Assembly (NCBI RefSeq): GCF_003572205.1
Contig: NZ_QXNY01000002.1
Coordinates: forward strand, 1,025,645 to 1,089,644
Length of the DNA stretch: 64,000 nt
Reading direction: 5' to 3'
Source of the DNA: Algihabitans albus
Lineage (GTDB): Bacteria > Pseudomonadota > Alphaproteobacteria > Kiloniellales > DSM-21159
Part shown: in pieces, positions 44,319-53,332 of the stretch
Numbering within the stretch: the first letter of the stretch is position 1
How the letters are laid out: each line of letters starts with the position of its first letter
Notes under the pieces: model-generated
Seen by the model: only the letters and a program-made list of their open reading frames with translations
Told to the model about the DNA's origin: nothing
The model's database searches: none
Position numbers and translations under genes: made by a program

Positions 44319-45272
44319 CTACTGACCCAGACCGCTTTGCTCGATGATGCTCGAGGTCAGGGCCGCATAGTCGTCGACGATCTGCTGAAAACCGTCGGCA
44401 TCCCGGAAGACCGGCTTGAAACCGGCACCGGACATCTTCTCCCGGTAGGCCGGCGTGTCGTTGACCGTCCGGAGCAGGTCCGACAGCTTGGCCACGACAT
44501 CGTCGGGCGTGCCCTTCGGCACGGACCACCCCCGGAAGGTGGCCCAGATTCTGATGTCGATGCCCGCTTCCTGATAGGTGGGTACATCGGGAAAGCCCTC
44601 GTCGCGGGCGTCGGACGCGATCGCCAGCAGACGCACGCCGCCGGTCTTGGCTTGGCTCGAAGCCTCGCCGAGCGGCCAAAGGGCGCCGTCGGCATGTCCG
44701 CCAAGCACGGCCTGCAACTGCTGCCCGAAACCCTTGGTGGGGACGTAGTTGAACTGCGCGTCGGTCACCTGCTGGATGGCCAGGCCGCCCATATGGTGCG
44801 AGGTGCCGATGCCGGCGATAACGATGTTGAGCGGCGCCTCTTCCGCCGCCGCGATGAACTGCTGGGCCGTCTCGAAGGGCGAGTCGGCCGGCACGACGAT
44901 GACGCTGGGGTCGAGGTTGTAGAGCCCGACGGGCAGGAAGTCCTCGACGGAGTAGGAGGCCCCCTTCAGCTTCGGGTTCGTGACCACCGAGCTGGTCATG
45001 GCGAGGACCGTGTAGCCGTCCGGAGCCGCTTGCGAGGCAACCGTCTGCCCCACCACGCCGCCGCCGCCCGCGCGGTTGACCACGTTGAACTCCGTGCCCT
45101 CGAGCAGGGTATTCGCGGTCTCGACGATGATGCGCGACGTGGTGTCGACGCCGCCGCCGGGCGCGAAGGGTACGATGAGATCGATGTCCTTTTCCGGAAA
45201 GTCCGCGGCCGAAGCGGATCCCATCATGCCGACCATCAAGCTTGTTGCGAGTAGCGCCGTTAGTTTCTTCAC
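44319..45272 (-). CDS. tctC: TctC/Bug periplasmic substrate-binding protein
   Basis: This 317-residue receptor of the tripartite transporter has a Sec signal peptide, MKKLTALLATSLMVGMMGSASA, cleaved before ADFPEKD. Mature features are the Bug start IDLIVPFAPGGGVDTTSRII, the NRAGGGGVVGQ ligand-loop region and the domain-swap stretch SHHMGGLAIQQVTDAQFNYVPTKG. It is the first gene of the six-gene organosulfur operon, with the divergent LysR regulator 184 bases away. Confidence 0.93.
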   Translation of the reverse strand: MKKLTALLATSLMVGMMGSASAADFPEKDIDLIVPFAPGGGVDTTSRIIVETANTLLEGTEFNVVNRAGGGGVVGQTVASQAAPDGYTVLAMTSSVVTNPKLKGASYSVEDFLPVGLYNLDPSVIVVPADSPFETAQQFIAAAEEAPLNIVIAGIGTSHHMGGLAIQQVTDAQFNYVPTKGFGQQLQAVLGGHADGALWPLGEASSQAKTGGVRLLAIASDARDEGFPDVPTYQEAGIDIRIWATFRGWSVPKGTPDDVVAKLSDLLRTVNDTPAYREKMSGAGFKPVFRDADGFQQIVDDYAALTSSIIEQSGLGQ

Positions 45273-45456
45273 GGATCTGCCTCCTGTTGATTGTTTCTTG
45301 CGTCTTTGCCCGAGGGTTCGAGGGCCTGCCCTGGGAACGGGGCACGCGAAAACGCTAGCACGCCCATTTCATTAGAAATAATTAGAAGAAATTGTCTATA
45401 CATTAGCAACAATGATGCTTTGACAGCCTCTTCAACCGCAAGATGGAACCCTCGGC
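45273..45456. promoter_or_regulatory. Divergent tctC/lysR promoter with ATTAG repeats
   Basis: This intergenic region has an AT-rich core. ATTAG occurs at 45371, 45381 and 45402, spaced 10 and 21 bases apart so that all lie on one helix face; the first two are extended to ATTAGAA. Such phased repeats in a LysR divergent promoter are good candidates for regulator contacts. Confidence 0.45.
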
Positions 45457-46323
45457 ATGCCTCACGATGTGCAGGTGAGTCACCTCAAGGCTCTGATCGC
45501 CATTGCCGAGGAAAACAGCTTCGAGGCGGCCGCGGCGCGGGTGGGACGGACGCAATCGGCCATCACCCAGCAGATGCAGAAGCTGGAGGAGAGAGTCGGA
45601 AAACCCCTGTTCCGAACCGTCGGGCGACGCCGGGAGCTGACCTCCGCCGGCCGTACCTTGGTGACCTATGGGCGCGAGATCGTTTCGCTCGTCAACCACG
45701 CCCTGACGGCGACGGATCGGGCCACGGAGACCGGGGTCGTCACCATCGGCGCGCCGCAGGAGGTTGCCGAGGAACTGCTGCCGGGGATCCTGTCCCGCTT
45801 CGTGCAGGATTGGCCACACGTCCGGGTGACGATCCATGTCGGCCGCAGCCCGGCCCTGATGTCGATGCTGGGGGAAGGACGCCTGGACGTGACGCTCTCG
45901 ACACGCCGCGCGGACAACTACGAAGGCGCCCTGATCGCGACGCTGCCGTCGCTCTGGATCGCGGGCGCCAGCTACCGGCACGATCCGAAGATGCCGCTGC
46001 CGCTGATCCTGGCGGACGAGCCCAGCATGTTCCGCCGGATCGCCTTGGCCGCGTTGGATCTGAGCGGCATTTCGTCGGTCGAGCGCTTCACCTCCCCCGA
46101 TCTGGCGGGCGTTCGCCTCTGCGTCGCGGCGGGCCTCGGCGTAACGGTTCGGACGGAAAGTTCGTTCTTCGCGAAAACCCGTATCCTCGGCGAAGCTGAA
46201 GGGCTGCCGCCGCTTCCGGACGTCAACTACTACGTCTATCGCTCTCCCACGACGACCTCGCCGGCCGCCTGTGCCCTCTACGAGTCGATCCGAACCGCCG
46301 ATACGGTTGGCGCCGCATCCTAA
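45457..46323 (+). CDS. LysR family regulator of the organosulfur operon
   Basis: This 288-residue regulator has the N-terminal winged helix-turn-helix VSHLKALIAIAEENSFEAAAARVGRTQSAITQQMQKLEERVG. The effector domain starts near GVVTIGAPQEVAEELLPGIL. The C-terminus is shorter than in many LysR proteins but complete. It is head-to-head with tctC, so it is the likely switch for the transporter, thiol dioxygenase, rhodanese and lyase genes. The inducer is presumably the imported organosulfur acid. Confidence 0.9.
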   Translation: MPHDVQVSHLKALIAIAEENSFEAAAARVGRTQSAITQQMQKLEERVGKPLFRTVGRRRELTSAGRTLVTYGREIVSLVNHALTATDRATETGVVTIGAPQEVAEELLPGILSRFVQDWPHVRVTIHVGRSPALMSMLGEGRLDVTLSTRRADNYEGALIATLPSLWIAGASYRHDPKMPLPLILADEPSMFRRIALAALDLSGISSVERFTSPDLAGVRLCVAAGLGVTVRTESSFFAKTRILGEAEGLPPLPDVNYYVYRSPTTTSPAACALYESIRTADTVGAAS

Positions 46324-46392
46324 CGATCTTGGTTCAAGGCCGGACAAGGCGTTGTCATCGCAAGGAGATGTCTATAAAAGCAAATCACTAAG

Positions 46393-46407
46393 TGCGAATG
46401 ACTCTCA
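46393..46407. promoter_or_regulatory. Fur-like box before the PepSY gene
   Basis: TGCGAATGACTCTCA fits a 7-1-7 inverted repeat of the alphaproteobacterial Fur type (TGCGAAT or TGAGAAT, one base, ATTCTCA), with one or two mismatches in the right arm. It lies about 50 bases before the first start codon of the PepSY membrane protein. Confidence 0.6.
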
Positions 46408-46444
46408 ATATCACAGTATTCAGGCAGCCCTCCGGAGAGCCGCG

Positions 46445-46484
46445 ATGACCGTTGAGTCCCTCGGATGACCGTTGAGTCCCTCGG
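46445..46484 (+). repeat. Exact 20-bp tandem duplication of a start codon region
   Basis: ATGACCGTTGAGTCCCTCGG occurs twice without a gap (46445-46464, 46465-46484). The first copy follows a GGAG ribosome site by seven bases and encodes MTVESLG, then TGA; that TGA overlaps the ATG of the second copy. Because 20 is not a multiple of three, the duplication creates a seven-codon upstream frame coupled to the main gene. Confidence 0.9.
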
Positions 46485-48171
46485 CAGCATGACGACCAGC
46501 GCCCGACCCAGGCGTAAGCGCACGGCGTCGAACATCGCCTTCCTGGTGCACTCGGCTTCGGGGCTCTGGCTGACCATCCTGCTGGCGGTGGTGATGGTGA
46601 GCGGCACGATCACCGTGCTCTACGCCGAGATCGACTGGCTGATCCATTCGGAGATGCGCGTCTCCCCCGGCGAGGAGCGGGTCAATCCCGGTCTACTCTA
46701 CGACAACCTGCGGGTTGCCTATCCCGATGTCGGCGTGACCAGCGTTCGGACGGGCGCCATGACCGAGCACAGGGCCGCCTCCGCCCTCGTCACCTCGCCG
46801 GAAGAGGGCTTTCGCCTGGTCTGGCTCGACCAGTTCGACGGCGCGGTGATCGGCGAGACCCCCTTCGTGACGATCGGGCAGTTCATCAACATCCTGCACA
46901 CCAACCTCTTCCTGCCGGTGATCGGCCGCTACTTCGTCAACTTCTTCGGCGTCCTGCTGCTGATCTCCATCGTCACCGGCCTGATCACCTACAAAAAGTT
47001 CTGGCGCGGCTTCCTGCGCCGCCCCCGCTTCCACCGCGACGCGCGCACCTGGCTGGGCGATCTTCATCGCCTGACAGCCCTTTGGTCGCTCTGGTTCCTG
47101 ATGATTATCGGTCTGACCGGCACCTGGTGGTTCTACGAGGATCCGCTGGTCAGCGCGGGCGGCGCACCCGACATCGTGGCGGATCGGCCGGCGCCGCCGA
47201 GCCTCACGACCGCCGAGCTCGAGGCCCTCGGCCCCGAGACGCCGGAGCCGCGCTCCGGCGCGGAGATCGTCGCCGCCGTGCAGGCCGCCTACCCCGACAT
47301 GAGGGTGACGACACTTCTGCCGCCGACCATCGCTGACAAGCCCTTCACCGTCGTCGGCGACCGCGGCGAGATCCTGGTCAACGGCGGCGCGAACACGGTT
47401 TACGTCAATCCCTACACGGCCGAGATCATGGGCGCGCGCCTGTCCGAGGACTGGACGGCCAGCCAGCGCGTCGACGCCGCCATGCACCCGCTGCATTACG
47501 GCACCTGGGCCAAGGGCGGCGCGGGCGATCTGGCCGTCAAGCTGCTCTGGTTCCTGGGCGGCGCCCTAATCAGCTTCCTGACCATCTCCGGCCTGATCAT
47601 CTATCTCAAGCGCACGCGCCGTGCCGCCGGCACTCTGCTGAGCGGCACCCGGCTCGCCACCGGCCTGCGGCGACTCTGGAACTGGGTGAAGCCCTGGGGC
47701 GGCCCCATGGGCGCCTTGAAGTACGTCAATGTCCTGTTCCTGGGCGGCATCGTCGCCGGCGGCATCCTGGTCCTGTCCCTCGGCGCCGAGGGTATCGGCG
47801 ACCGCGGCCGGCACTTCGAGGCGCGGGCGGCCGGGCCTTTCGAGGTCTCCGCCATCGGGTTGGCCGGCCTGTTGGAGGCCGACCTGCCGCCGGTGCGTCC
47901 CGGCGCCGACATGGACGTCTACACGCAGATCGCCGACGGCCGCTTCCGCGATGCCCGCTTCATCCGCGTCGGGCTGACGGACGCCGGCGGCCAGGACCTC
48001 GACAGCGAGATCGTCGAAGGCGGAGACGGCAACGCCCACGGCCATGTCCATTTGCCGGAGGCGCTCGAGGGCGTCCGCCTTTGGATCGAGATCGAAGGCT
48101 GGGACAGCCAAAGGCACCGCGCCTACTGGCCGCTCGTGCGCGATCCGGAAAGGGCTTCGCCGCAGGGTTAA
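46465..48171 (+). CDS. PepSY-domain membrane protein (PiuB-like, possible ferrisiderophore reductase)
   Basis: This inner-membrane protein of 568 residues is of the PepSY-associated TM helix family. The first helix follows HSASGLWLTILLAVVMVSGTI, then come a periplasmic PepSY region, NILHTNLFLPVIGRYFVNFFGVLLL, and DLHRLTALWSLWFLMIIGLTGTWWFYED with conserved histidines that could bind haem. Relatives act near siderophore receptors and in some cases help reduce ferrisiderophores. The start could be the ATG at 46465 or one at 46489, because a 20-bp duplication alters the leader. It precedes the first FecI-FecR-receptor set, with a Fur-like box upstream. Confidence 0.85.
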   Translation: MTVESLGSMTTSARPRRKRTASNIAFLVHSASGLWLTILLAVVMVSGTITVLYAEIDWLIHSEMRVSPGEERVNPGLLYDNLRVAYPDVGVTSVRTGAMTEHRAASALVTSPEEGFRLVWLDQFDGAVIGETPFVTIGQFINILHTNLFLPVIGRYFVNFFGVLLLISIVTGLITYKKFWRGFLRRPRFHRDARTWLGDLHRLTALWSLWFLMIIGLTGTWWFYEDPLVSAGGAPDIVADRPAPPSLTTAELEALGPETPEPRSGAEIVAAVQAAYPDMRVTTLLPPTIADKPFTVVGDRGEILVNGGANTVYVNPYTAEIMGARLSEDWTASQRVDAAMHPLHYGTWAKGGAGDLAVKLLWFLGGALISFLTISGLIIYLKRTRRAAGTLLSGTRLATGLRRLWNWVKPWGGPMGALKYVNVLFLGGIVAGGILVLSLGAEGIGDRGRHFEARAAGPFEVSAIGLAGLLEADLPPVRPGADMDVYTQIADGRFRDARFIRVGLTDAGGQDLDSEIVEGGDGNAHGHVHLPEALEGVRLWIEIEGWDSQRHRAYWPLVRDPERASPQG

Positions 48172-48289
48172 CCGATGCGGTCGTTCGGCAAGACTCCTCT
48201 GCGGCGCCGCAATCGACTGCGACGCCCGGGCCGGGTCGTTTCTCTTGGAACGCCGGTTTGTTCAACGGCGCTTGGTGGCATCGTCGAGA

Positions 48290-48883
48290 ATGGATGAGCT
48301 GACGATCAAGCATCGTCCGGACGGGGATGCCGGCGAACGGACGGCCGCCAGGTCGAGTTCCGCGCCCGGCCAAGCTTTTCGAACGACCGCTCTGGCCAGC
48401 CTGCACCGAGATCACTGGCGCGACCTCTGTCGGTATCTCGCGGCCTCGTTCGGTCAGGGACCGCCGGAGCCCGAGGACATCGCGCAACTCGCCTTTGCCC
48501 GGGTCGCGGCGCATGAAGACTTTCGCTCCATCGAGAATCCGAAGGCCTTTCTCTGGCGCGTCGCGCAAAACATCGCCTTGTCGGAAAAGCGGTCGCAGGC
48601 CGTTCGAGACCGCCGACCGCAGGAGATCGACGGGCTTCCGCTCGGATCGCGGGACGAGGAGGTCACGCCCGAACGTGTTCTGGTGGCGAAGCAACAGATC
48701 GCGGTGATCGCGGCGGCCTTGGACGCAATGCCGGCGAAGCGCCGCCGAATGCTGGTGTTGAACCGGATCGAAGGGCTCAGCTTCGCCGAAATCGCACGGC
48801 GCACGAGTCTTTCGCAGACGGCCGTGAAAAAGCACGTCGCCCGCGCCATGATCGATCTCGATGCGATCTTGGCCGAACAGTGA
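48290..48883 (+). CDS. FecI-like ECF sigma factor, module 1
   Basis: This 197-residue ECF sigma factor has region 2 around LHRDHWRDLCRYLAASFGQGPPEPEDIAQLAFARV and region 4 as IAAALDAMPAKRRRMLVLNRIEGLSFAEIARRTSLSQTAVKKHVARAM. It fits the iron-signalling FecI group because a FecR gene and an STN-containing receptor follow directly. The ATG at 48290 is preferred over longer in-frame starts that overlap the PepSY gene. It would transcribe the receptor gene when the ligand-loaded receptor signals through FecR. Confidence 0.88.
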   Translation: MDELTIKHRPDGDAGERTAARSSSAPGQAFRTTALASLHRDHWRDLCRYLAASFGQGPPEPEDIAQLAFARVAAHEDFRSIENPKAFLWRVAQNIALSEKRSQAVRDRRPQEIDGLPLGSRDEEVTPERVLVAKQQIAVIAAALDAMPAKRRRMLVLNRIEGLSFAEIARRTSLSQTAVKKHVARAMIDLDAILAEQ

Positions 48884-48926
48884 CAGCTATCTTTCGAAAT
48901 ACGCGCATCTTTTGAGATACGGGCCA

Positions 48927-49952
48927 GTGGCTTCCAACGACGAGACGACAGACGCAATCCGGATCGCCGCGCACGACTGGCAAGCCCGGATCGAAGCCGG
49001 AGACATGACGCCCGCGGAGAGGCAAGCGTTCGATGCCTGGCTTGCGGCCGACCCTCGGCATCGGTCGGCTTACGACCGTGCGGCACGCTTATGGCGCGAG
49101 GTCGCCGGGATCGAAAGAACCGCCCTGCCCTCGCGCAGCCTGCGGCCCCTGCCGCGCGAGCGCTTCATCGCCTGGCGAAGCGCCGACTGGCGGCGTTGGC
49201 CCCTGCGCTTCGCCGCCGGCTCGGCCGTGCTCGCGACCTTGCTCCTCGTCATGCTGCTGACCGATCCCACGGCCTTGCTGTCGCCCGACTCGAAACATTT
49301 CGAAACGCAGGTCGCCGAAACGCGCGAGATCGCGTTAGCCGACGGCAGCAGCGTCACGCTCGGCGCCCGAACCCGCATTTCGGTCGAGCTGGGTGAGACG
49401 GCACGGAACATCCGGCTGCATTCCGGCGACGCCTTCTTCGAGGTGGCGAAGGACTCGGCCCGGCCCTTCATCGTCGAGTCGGACGGCGCCTACATCGAAG
49501 CGCTCGGCACGGCCTTCGACGTTCGCCGCAGGCCCGAGCGACTGGGCGTGGCCGTCGCGGAGGGGACGGTGGAGTTCCGCGCCACGGCTCCGAACGACCA
49601 AACCGTGTCGACACGGCTGTCGGCCGGTCAGCAGATCTCCGCCGACCGCCAGGGCGTACTCGACGGGATCACCGCGATCCAGCCCGCAACGGTCGGCGCC
49701 TGGCGCCGCAGCCGCCTCGTCTACAACGGCGCAGCGCTGTCCGACGTCGTCGCCGACGCCAATCGCTACCACGACGACTGGATCCTTCTACGCGACCGGA
49801 CGGCGGCGCAGCTCGAAATCACGGCGGTCTTCGACGCGGCGGATATCGATGGCATGCTCGCCGCGCTCGGCGAGGCCCTGCCCATCGTCGTCTGGCGCGC
49901 GCCAGGTCCCCTGATCATGATCGGCAGCAGGCCTCCGGACGTGGCGAACTAG
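48927..49952 (+). CDS. FecR-like anti-sigma regulator, module 1
   Basis: This 341-residue inner-membrane signal relay has a cytoplasmic N-terminal sigma-binding domain of the usual form (HDWQARIEAGDMTPAERQAFDAWLAADPRHRSAYDRAARLW). One membrane helix (LRFAAGSAVLATLLLVMLL) is followed by the periplasmic FecR domain (HFETQVAETREIALADGSSVTLGARTRI) and a C-terminal receptor-contact region. The GTG at 48927 is chosen because the sigma-binding domain begins just after it, although the frame is open to an ATG inside the sigma gene at 48861. Confidence 0.85.
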   Translation: MASNDETTDAIRIAAHDWQARIEAGDMTPAERQAFDAWLAADPRHRSAYDRAARLWREVAGIERTALPSRSLRPLPRERFIAWRSADWRRWPLRFAAGSAVLATLLLVMLLTDPTALLSPDSKHFETQVAETREIALADGSSVTLGARTRISVELGETARNIRLHSGDAFFEVAKDSARPFIVESDGAYIEALGTAFDVRRRPERLGVAVAEGTVEFRATAPNDQTVSTRLSAGQQISADRQGVLDGITAIQPATVGAWRRSRLVYNGAALSDVVADANRYHDDWILLRDRTAAQLEITAVFDAADIDGMLAALGEALPIVVWRAPGPLIMIGSRPPDVAN

Positions 49953-50029
49953 ATACCCAGAGTCCAAAACCGAGACAAAAATGCCGATGGTCGGTGACGA
50001 TTCCCTCACCTCAAGCGTCGTTCATTTAG

Positions 50030-50046
50030 ATGCGATTGCGACGCAT
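50030..50046. promoter_or_regulatory. Inverted repeat before receptor 1
   Basis: ATGCGATTGCGACGCAT has perfect 5-bp arms (ATGCG/CGCAT) about a 7-base centre and partly resembles a Fur site. It lies 27 bases before the TTG start of the first receptor. Fur binding is uncertain because the centre does not match. Confidence 0.3.
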
Positions 50047-50072
50047 TAATATTTGTTACGGGGGGAAAGTTC

Positions 50073-52517
50073 TTGGAGATCCGTTACCTTAGGTCGATCC
50101 GCCGCATAGCGCTGCGCGGATTGGTTTCATTGCTGCTGCTCGGTTCATTCGCCGCATCCGGCTCAGCCCAAGAAAATCAGCCGGTTCCAATCGACTTGCC
50201 AGCGCAACCTCTGGGGCAGTCGCTGGTCGAGCTGGCCGAGCAGACCGGCGTCACGATCATCACCGAAGACGCCCTGGTCGCGGGCAGAACCGCGCCGCCT
50301 CTGTCCGGCGTCATGGCTCCGGAGGAAGCGGTTCGACGTCTTCTCTCCGGAAGCGGTCTGTCGCTACGCATCGGTACGGGCGGCACGGTGATCGTCAGCC
50401 GGGCGGAGCCGGAGGCGGGCACCGACGGACCGCTGCAGCTGCAGCCCATCACGGTCGATGCCGTGCTGGGCGGCACCCTGACGGAGAGCTACGCCGCGCC
50501 CGACTCCTTCAGCGCGACACGGACGAACACGCCCATCATCGAGACGCCGCAGTCGAGCCAGGCGGTAACACGCCAGGCATTGGAAGATGCCGGGACGACG
50601 GAAGTCGCCGACGCCTACGACTACTTGGCCGGAATTCAGCGGGACAACAATATCGGCGGCTTGGTCGGCGACGCCTACCTGGCCCGCGGCTTCGTCGCCG
50701 ACGATATCCTTATCAACGGCAATCGAAGCGGCCGGCCCTCGACCCTCGATACCGTCAACGTGGAGCGGATCGAGGCGCTGCGCGGCCCTACCGCGACGCT
50801 GTTCGGCCGCGCCGATCCCGGCGGTCTCATCAACATCGTCACGAAGCAGCCTCTGTCCGAGCCGCTTTATCAGGCGGAGGTGAGCGGCGGCACTGGAGTT
50901 GCAGGCGAAGGCAGCCGCTTCCGCGACATCCGCGCAACCCTGGACAGCGGCGGTCCGATCGACGAACAGGGCCGCGCCCGCTACCGGTTCAACGCCGCTG
51001 CCGAACAGGAACGGAGCTTCCGGCAAGACAGCGACAAGACGGTCTTCTTCGCCTCCCCGGTGGTCGACCTGGAATTCGACGACAAGACCGTCGCCAACCT
51101 GGAACTGTCCTATCAATACCGGCAAGACGTCTTCGACCGCGGCAATTTCTTCGTGGATGGCGATCTGGACCTGCCGCGAGACTTCTTTCTCGGCGAAGAC
51201 CAGGACGACGACCAGACATCCCATATCGTGACGGGAGCGCTTCGGGTCGACCGCGAACTTTCGAATGCGGTCAATGCCAGACTGGGCCTCTACGGCAGCT
51301 ACGGCGACCTGTCGAGCGAGGGGCTAGAACCTAGCAGCGTCATTGGCTCGCAAGTCTCCGCCGCACGTGTGAGCAACGACGGCTCGGACCTGTTCCTAAC
51401 GGCTCAACCGGAGCTGGTCGCAGAGCTTTCGACGGGATCTATCGGCCATACACTGCTGTTCGGTCTGGACGCGTCCTATCGGGAAAGCGACCTGCTTTTC
51501 TTTCGTGGAGCACCCGGAGCCCCCATCGATGCCTTCGCACCGGACTTTCCAGTCGACCTGCCGGACTTCGACTTGTCCGTACCGGGCAATCAGCGCTTCG
51601 ACTCAAGTTTCACAGCGCGATCTATCGGCGTCTACGCTCAGAACCAGATCGATCTCAGCGAGCAGTGGAAGCTGCTGCTAGGCGCGCGCTGGGATTCCGT
51701 CTGGCTGTCGAGCGACATCGAAACCACCTTCAACGCTGGTGCGCTGGTGACGGATGCGCGAGACGAGGATTTCAAGGACAGCGCCTTTCTGCCGCGTGCC
51801 GGGCTCGTTTACCAGCCGGTCAAGCAGGTCGGCCTCTATGCCTCCTACTCCGAAAGCTATCGGGCGCCGCCGCCCACCAGTACCCTGCGGGACGCGAACG
51901 GCGATCAGGTCGACGCCGAGACGGGGCGCAGCTTCGAAGTCGGCGTCAAACTGGACGCGCTCGAAGGGCGGCTGACTGGGACGTTAGCGGTGTTTCGCAC
52001 GGAAAAGGAGAACGTCATCGACACGGATCCGGCCGACCCCTTTGCCGTGACCAACCTGGGCGAGGTGCGCAGCCAGGGGGTGGAGTTCGATCTGTCGGGT
52101 GAGGTCTTCGACAACTTCAGCCTCGGCGTGACCTACGCCTTCACCGATGCGGAGATCACCGACAACGAAGGCGGCGTGCCGAGCGGGACCAGGCTGCGGA
52201 ACGTCCCGCGCCATGCCGCCTCCCTGCAAGCCGCCTATCGCTTTACGCAGGGTCCCTTGGACGGTCTGCGGATCTTCGGAGGTGCCGTTTACCAGGGCGA
52301 AAAGCCGACGAGCACCGAAGGAGGCTCGCCGCCGGACCTTCCCGACTACGTCCGTCTCGATCTCGGCGCCTCCTATGAGTTCAACGAGAACCTGCAGGCG
52401 CGGCTTCAACTTCAGAACCTTACCGATACGGAGTACTACACCAGCGCGAATGGGCAAGACCGGGTAACCGTCGGGCAGCCCTTCAACGCGACGCTTGGTG
52501 TCAGGGTGACGTTTTGA
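50073..52517 (+). CDS. TonB-dependent siderophore receptor with STN signalling domain, module 1
   Basis: This outer-membrane receptor of 814 residues follows a signal peptide ending near ASGSAQ. An STN domain (residues about 35-112; VPIDLPAQPLGQSLVELAEQTGVTII) contacts FecR. The plug domain holds SSQAVTRQALEDAG, IEALRGPTATLFGRADPGGLINIVTKQPL, and a 22-stranded barrel follows to the C-terminal aromatic TLGVRVTF. A TTG start has GGGGGGA seven bases upstream. It ends the first FecI-FecR-receptor module and is clearly paralogous to the receptor at 54966. The siderophore is unknown. Confidence 0.93.
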   Translation: MEIRYLRSIRRIALRGLVSLLLLGSFAASGSAQENQPVPIDLPAQPLGQSLVELAEQTGVTIITEDALVAGRTAPPLSGVMAPEEAVRRLLSGSGLSLRIGTGGTVIVSRAEPEAGTDGPLQLQPITVDAVLGGTLTESYAAPDSFSATRTNTPIIETPQSSQAVTRQALEDAGTTEVADAYDYLAGIQRDNNIGGLVGDAYLARGFVADDILINGNRSGRPSTLDTVNVERIEALRGPTATLFGRADPGGLINIVTKQPLSEPLYQAEVSGGTGVAGEGSRFRDIRATLDSGGPIDEQGRARYRFNAAAEQERSFRQDSDKTVFFASPVVDLEFDDKTVANLELSYQYRQDVFDRGNFFVDGDLDLPRDFFLGEDQDDDQTSHIVTGALRVDRELSNAVNARLGLYGSYGDLSSEGLEPSSVIGSQVSAARVSNDGSDLFLTAQPELVAELSTGSIGHTLLFGLDASYRESDLLFFRGAPGAPIDAFAPDFPVDLPDFDLSVPGNQRFDSSFTARSIGVYAQNQIDLSEQWKLLLGARWDSVWLSSDIETTFNAGALVTDARDEDFKDSAFLPRAGLVYQPVKQVGLYASYSESYRAPPPTSTLRDANGDQVDAETGRSFEVGVKLDALEGRLTGTLAVFRTEKENVIDTDPADPFAVTNLGEVRSQGVEFDLSGEVFDNFSLGVTYAFTDAEITDNEGGVPSGTRLRNVPRHAASLQAAYRFTQGPLDGLRIFGGAVYQGEKPTSTEGGSPPDLPDYVRLDLGASYEFNENLQARLQLQNLTDTEYYTSANGQDRVTVGQPFNATLGVRVTF

Positions 52518-52711
52518 GGGGCGCGACCGGCTCGGCGTTCCGTCGCGGAACAGGGGCAACGACCACTAGAAGGTGGTTGGAGAAGGCCTGTCCACCGCCC
52601 AAACCCGTCGATAGGCTCAGGCTGAAATATTATCTTTCAACGCCTTAACTCAATTCTGAACAGGTCGAAGGATCTTCATGCTCAGGCGTAGCGGCCTTTT
52701 TCAACGGCCTG

Positions 52712-53128
52712 CTATGATTCGGAGCCACCATCCCGGACGGTGTTCGTCGGCGGGCTAGGGCGGGAGAGGATGAAGGTGGCGGAGAGCCCGAGCACGACCA
52801 CCTGGACCGCCAGGACCCAGGGCGGGGTGTTCATCGTGAGCGACAGGCCCAGCACGGCGGCGATGGAGAGGAGGCCGAAGATCTTGGCGCGCCGGCCGAT
52901 CGCGCCGTATACCCTCCAGTCGCGAATCAGCGGACCGAAGACGCGATGCCCGAGCAACCAGTCGTGCAACCGCTCCGACGAGCGGGCGAAAGCGAAAGCC
53001 GCGAGCAACATGAAGGGCGTGGTCGGCAGGAGCGGCAGCGCGGCACCGAGGCCGCCCAGAGCCAGCGCCGAGACCCCCACGGCGAGCCAGAACAGACGCA
53101 ACGGCGAAAGGCGGGAGCGCAGCTTCAC
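52712..53128 (-). CDS. YbaN (DUF454) family membrane protein
   Basis: This 138-residue inner-membrane protein has the DUF454 pattern: a first hydrophobic pair LRLFWLAVGVSALALGGLGAALPLLPTTPFMLLAAFAFARSSERLHDWLL, then HRVFGPLIRDWRVYGAIGRRAK and two further helices. The family often lies beside haem and siderophore uptake genes but has no proven activity. It is divergent from the second sigma factor, with a Fur-like box between them, so it may be iron-controlled. The 194 bases between it and receptor 1 show no gene. Confidence 0.85.
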   Translation of the reverse strand: MKLRSRLSPLRLFWLAVGVSALALGGLGAALPLLPTTPFMLLAAFAFARSSERLHDWLLGHRVFGPLIRDWRVYGAIGRRAKIFGLLSIAAVLGLSLTMNTPPWVLAVQVVVLGLSATFILSRPSPPTNTVRDGGSES

Positions 53129-53268
53129 CTCACGACGCCGCCGCGTTCGGACTCGGGGTATCGATGCGTGGGAGGTCCTTGGCCATTGCCCTGCATAAAT
53201 AACGCATAACCGGGAAATAGCAGCCTATCCGTTCGGATTTCGCAGCAGCAGCAGCGTACTCGCTTGTT

Positions 53269-53292
53269 TTGAGAATGATAACCAATTGCAAT
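53269..53292. promoter_or_regulatory. Fur-like box between ybaN and sigma factor 2
   Basis: TTGAGAATGATAACCAATTG and the following bases match the classical Fur pattern (GAGAATGATAA with a degenerate right half). It is placed between divergent ybaN and fecI-like genes, about 40 bases before the sigma gene start. Confidence 0.65.
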
Positions 53293-53332
53293 ATGGATCC
53301 GAAAAGGCCATCGTACGGCGCTTCGATATCCG

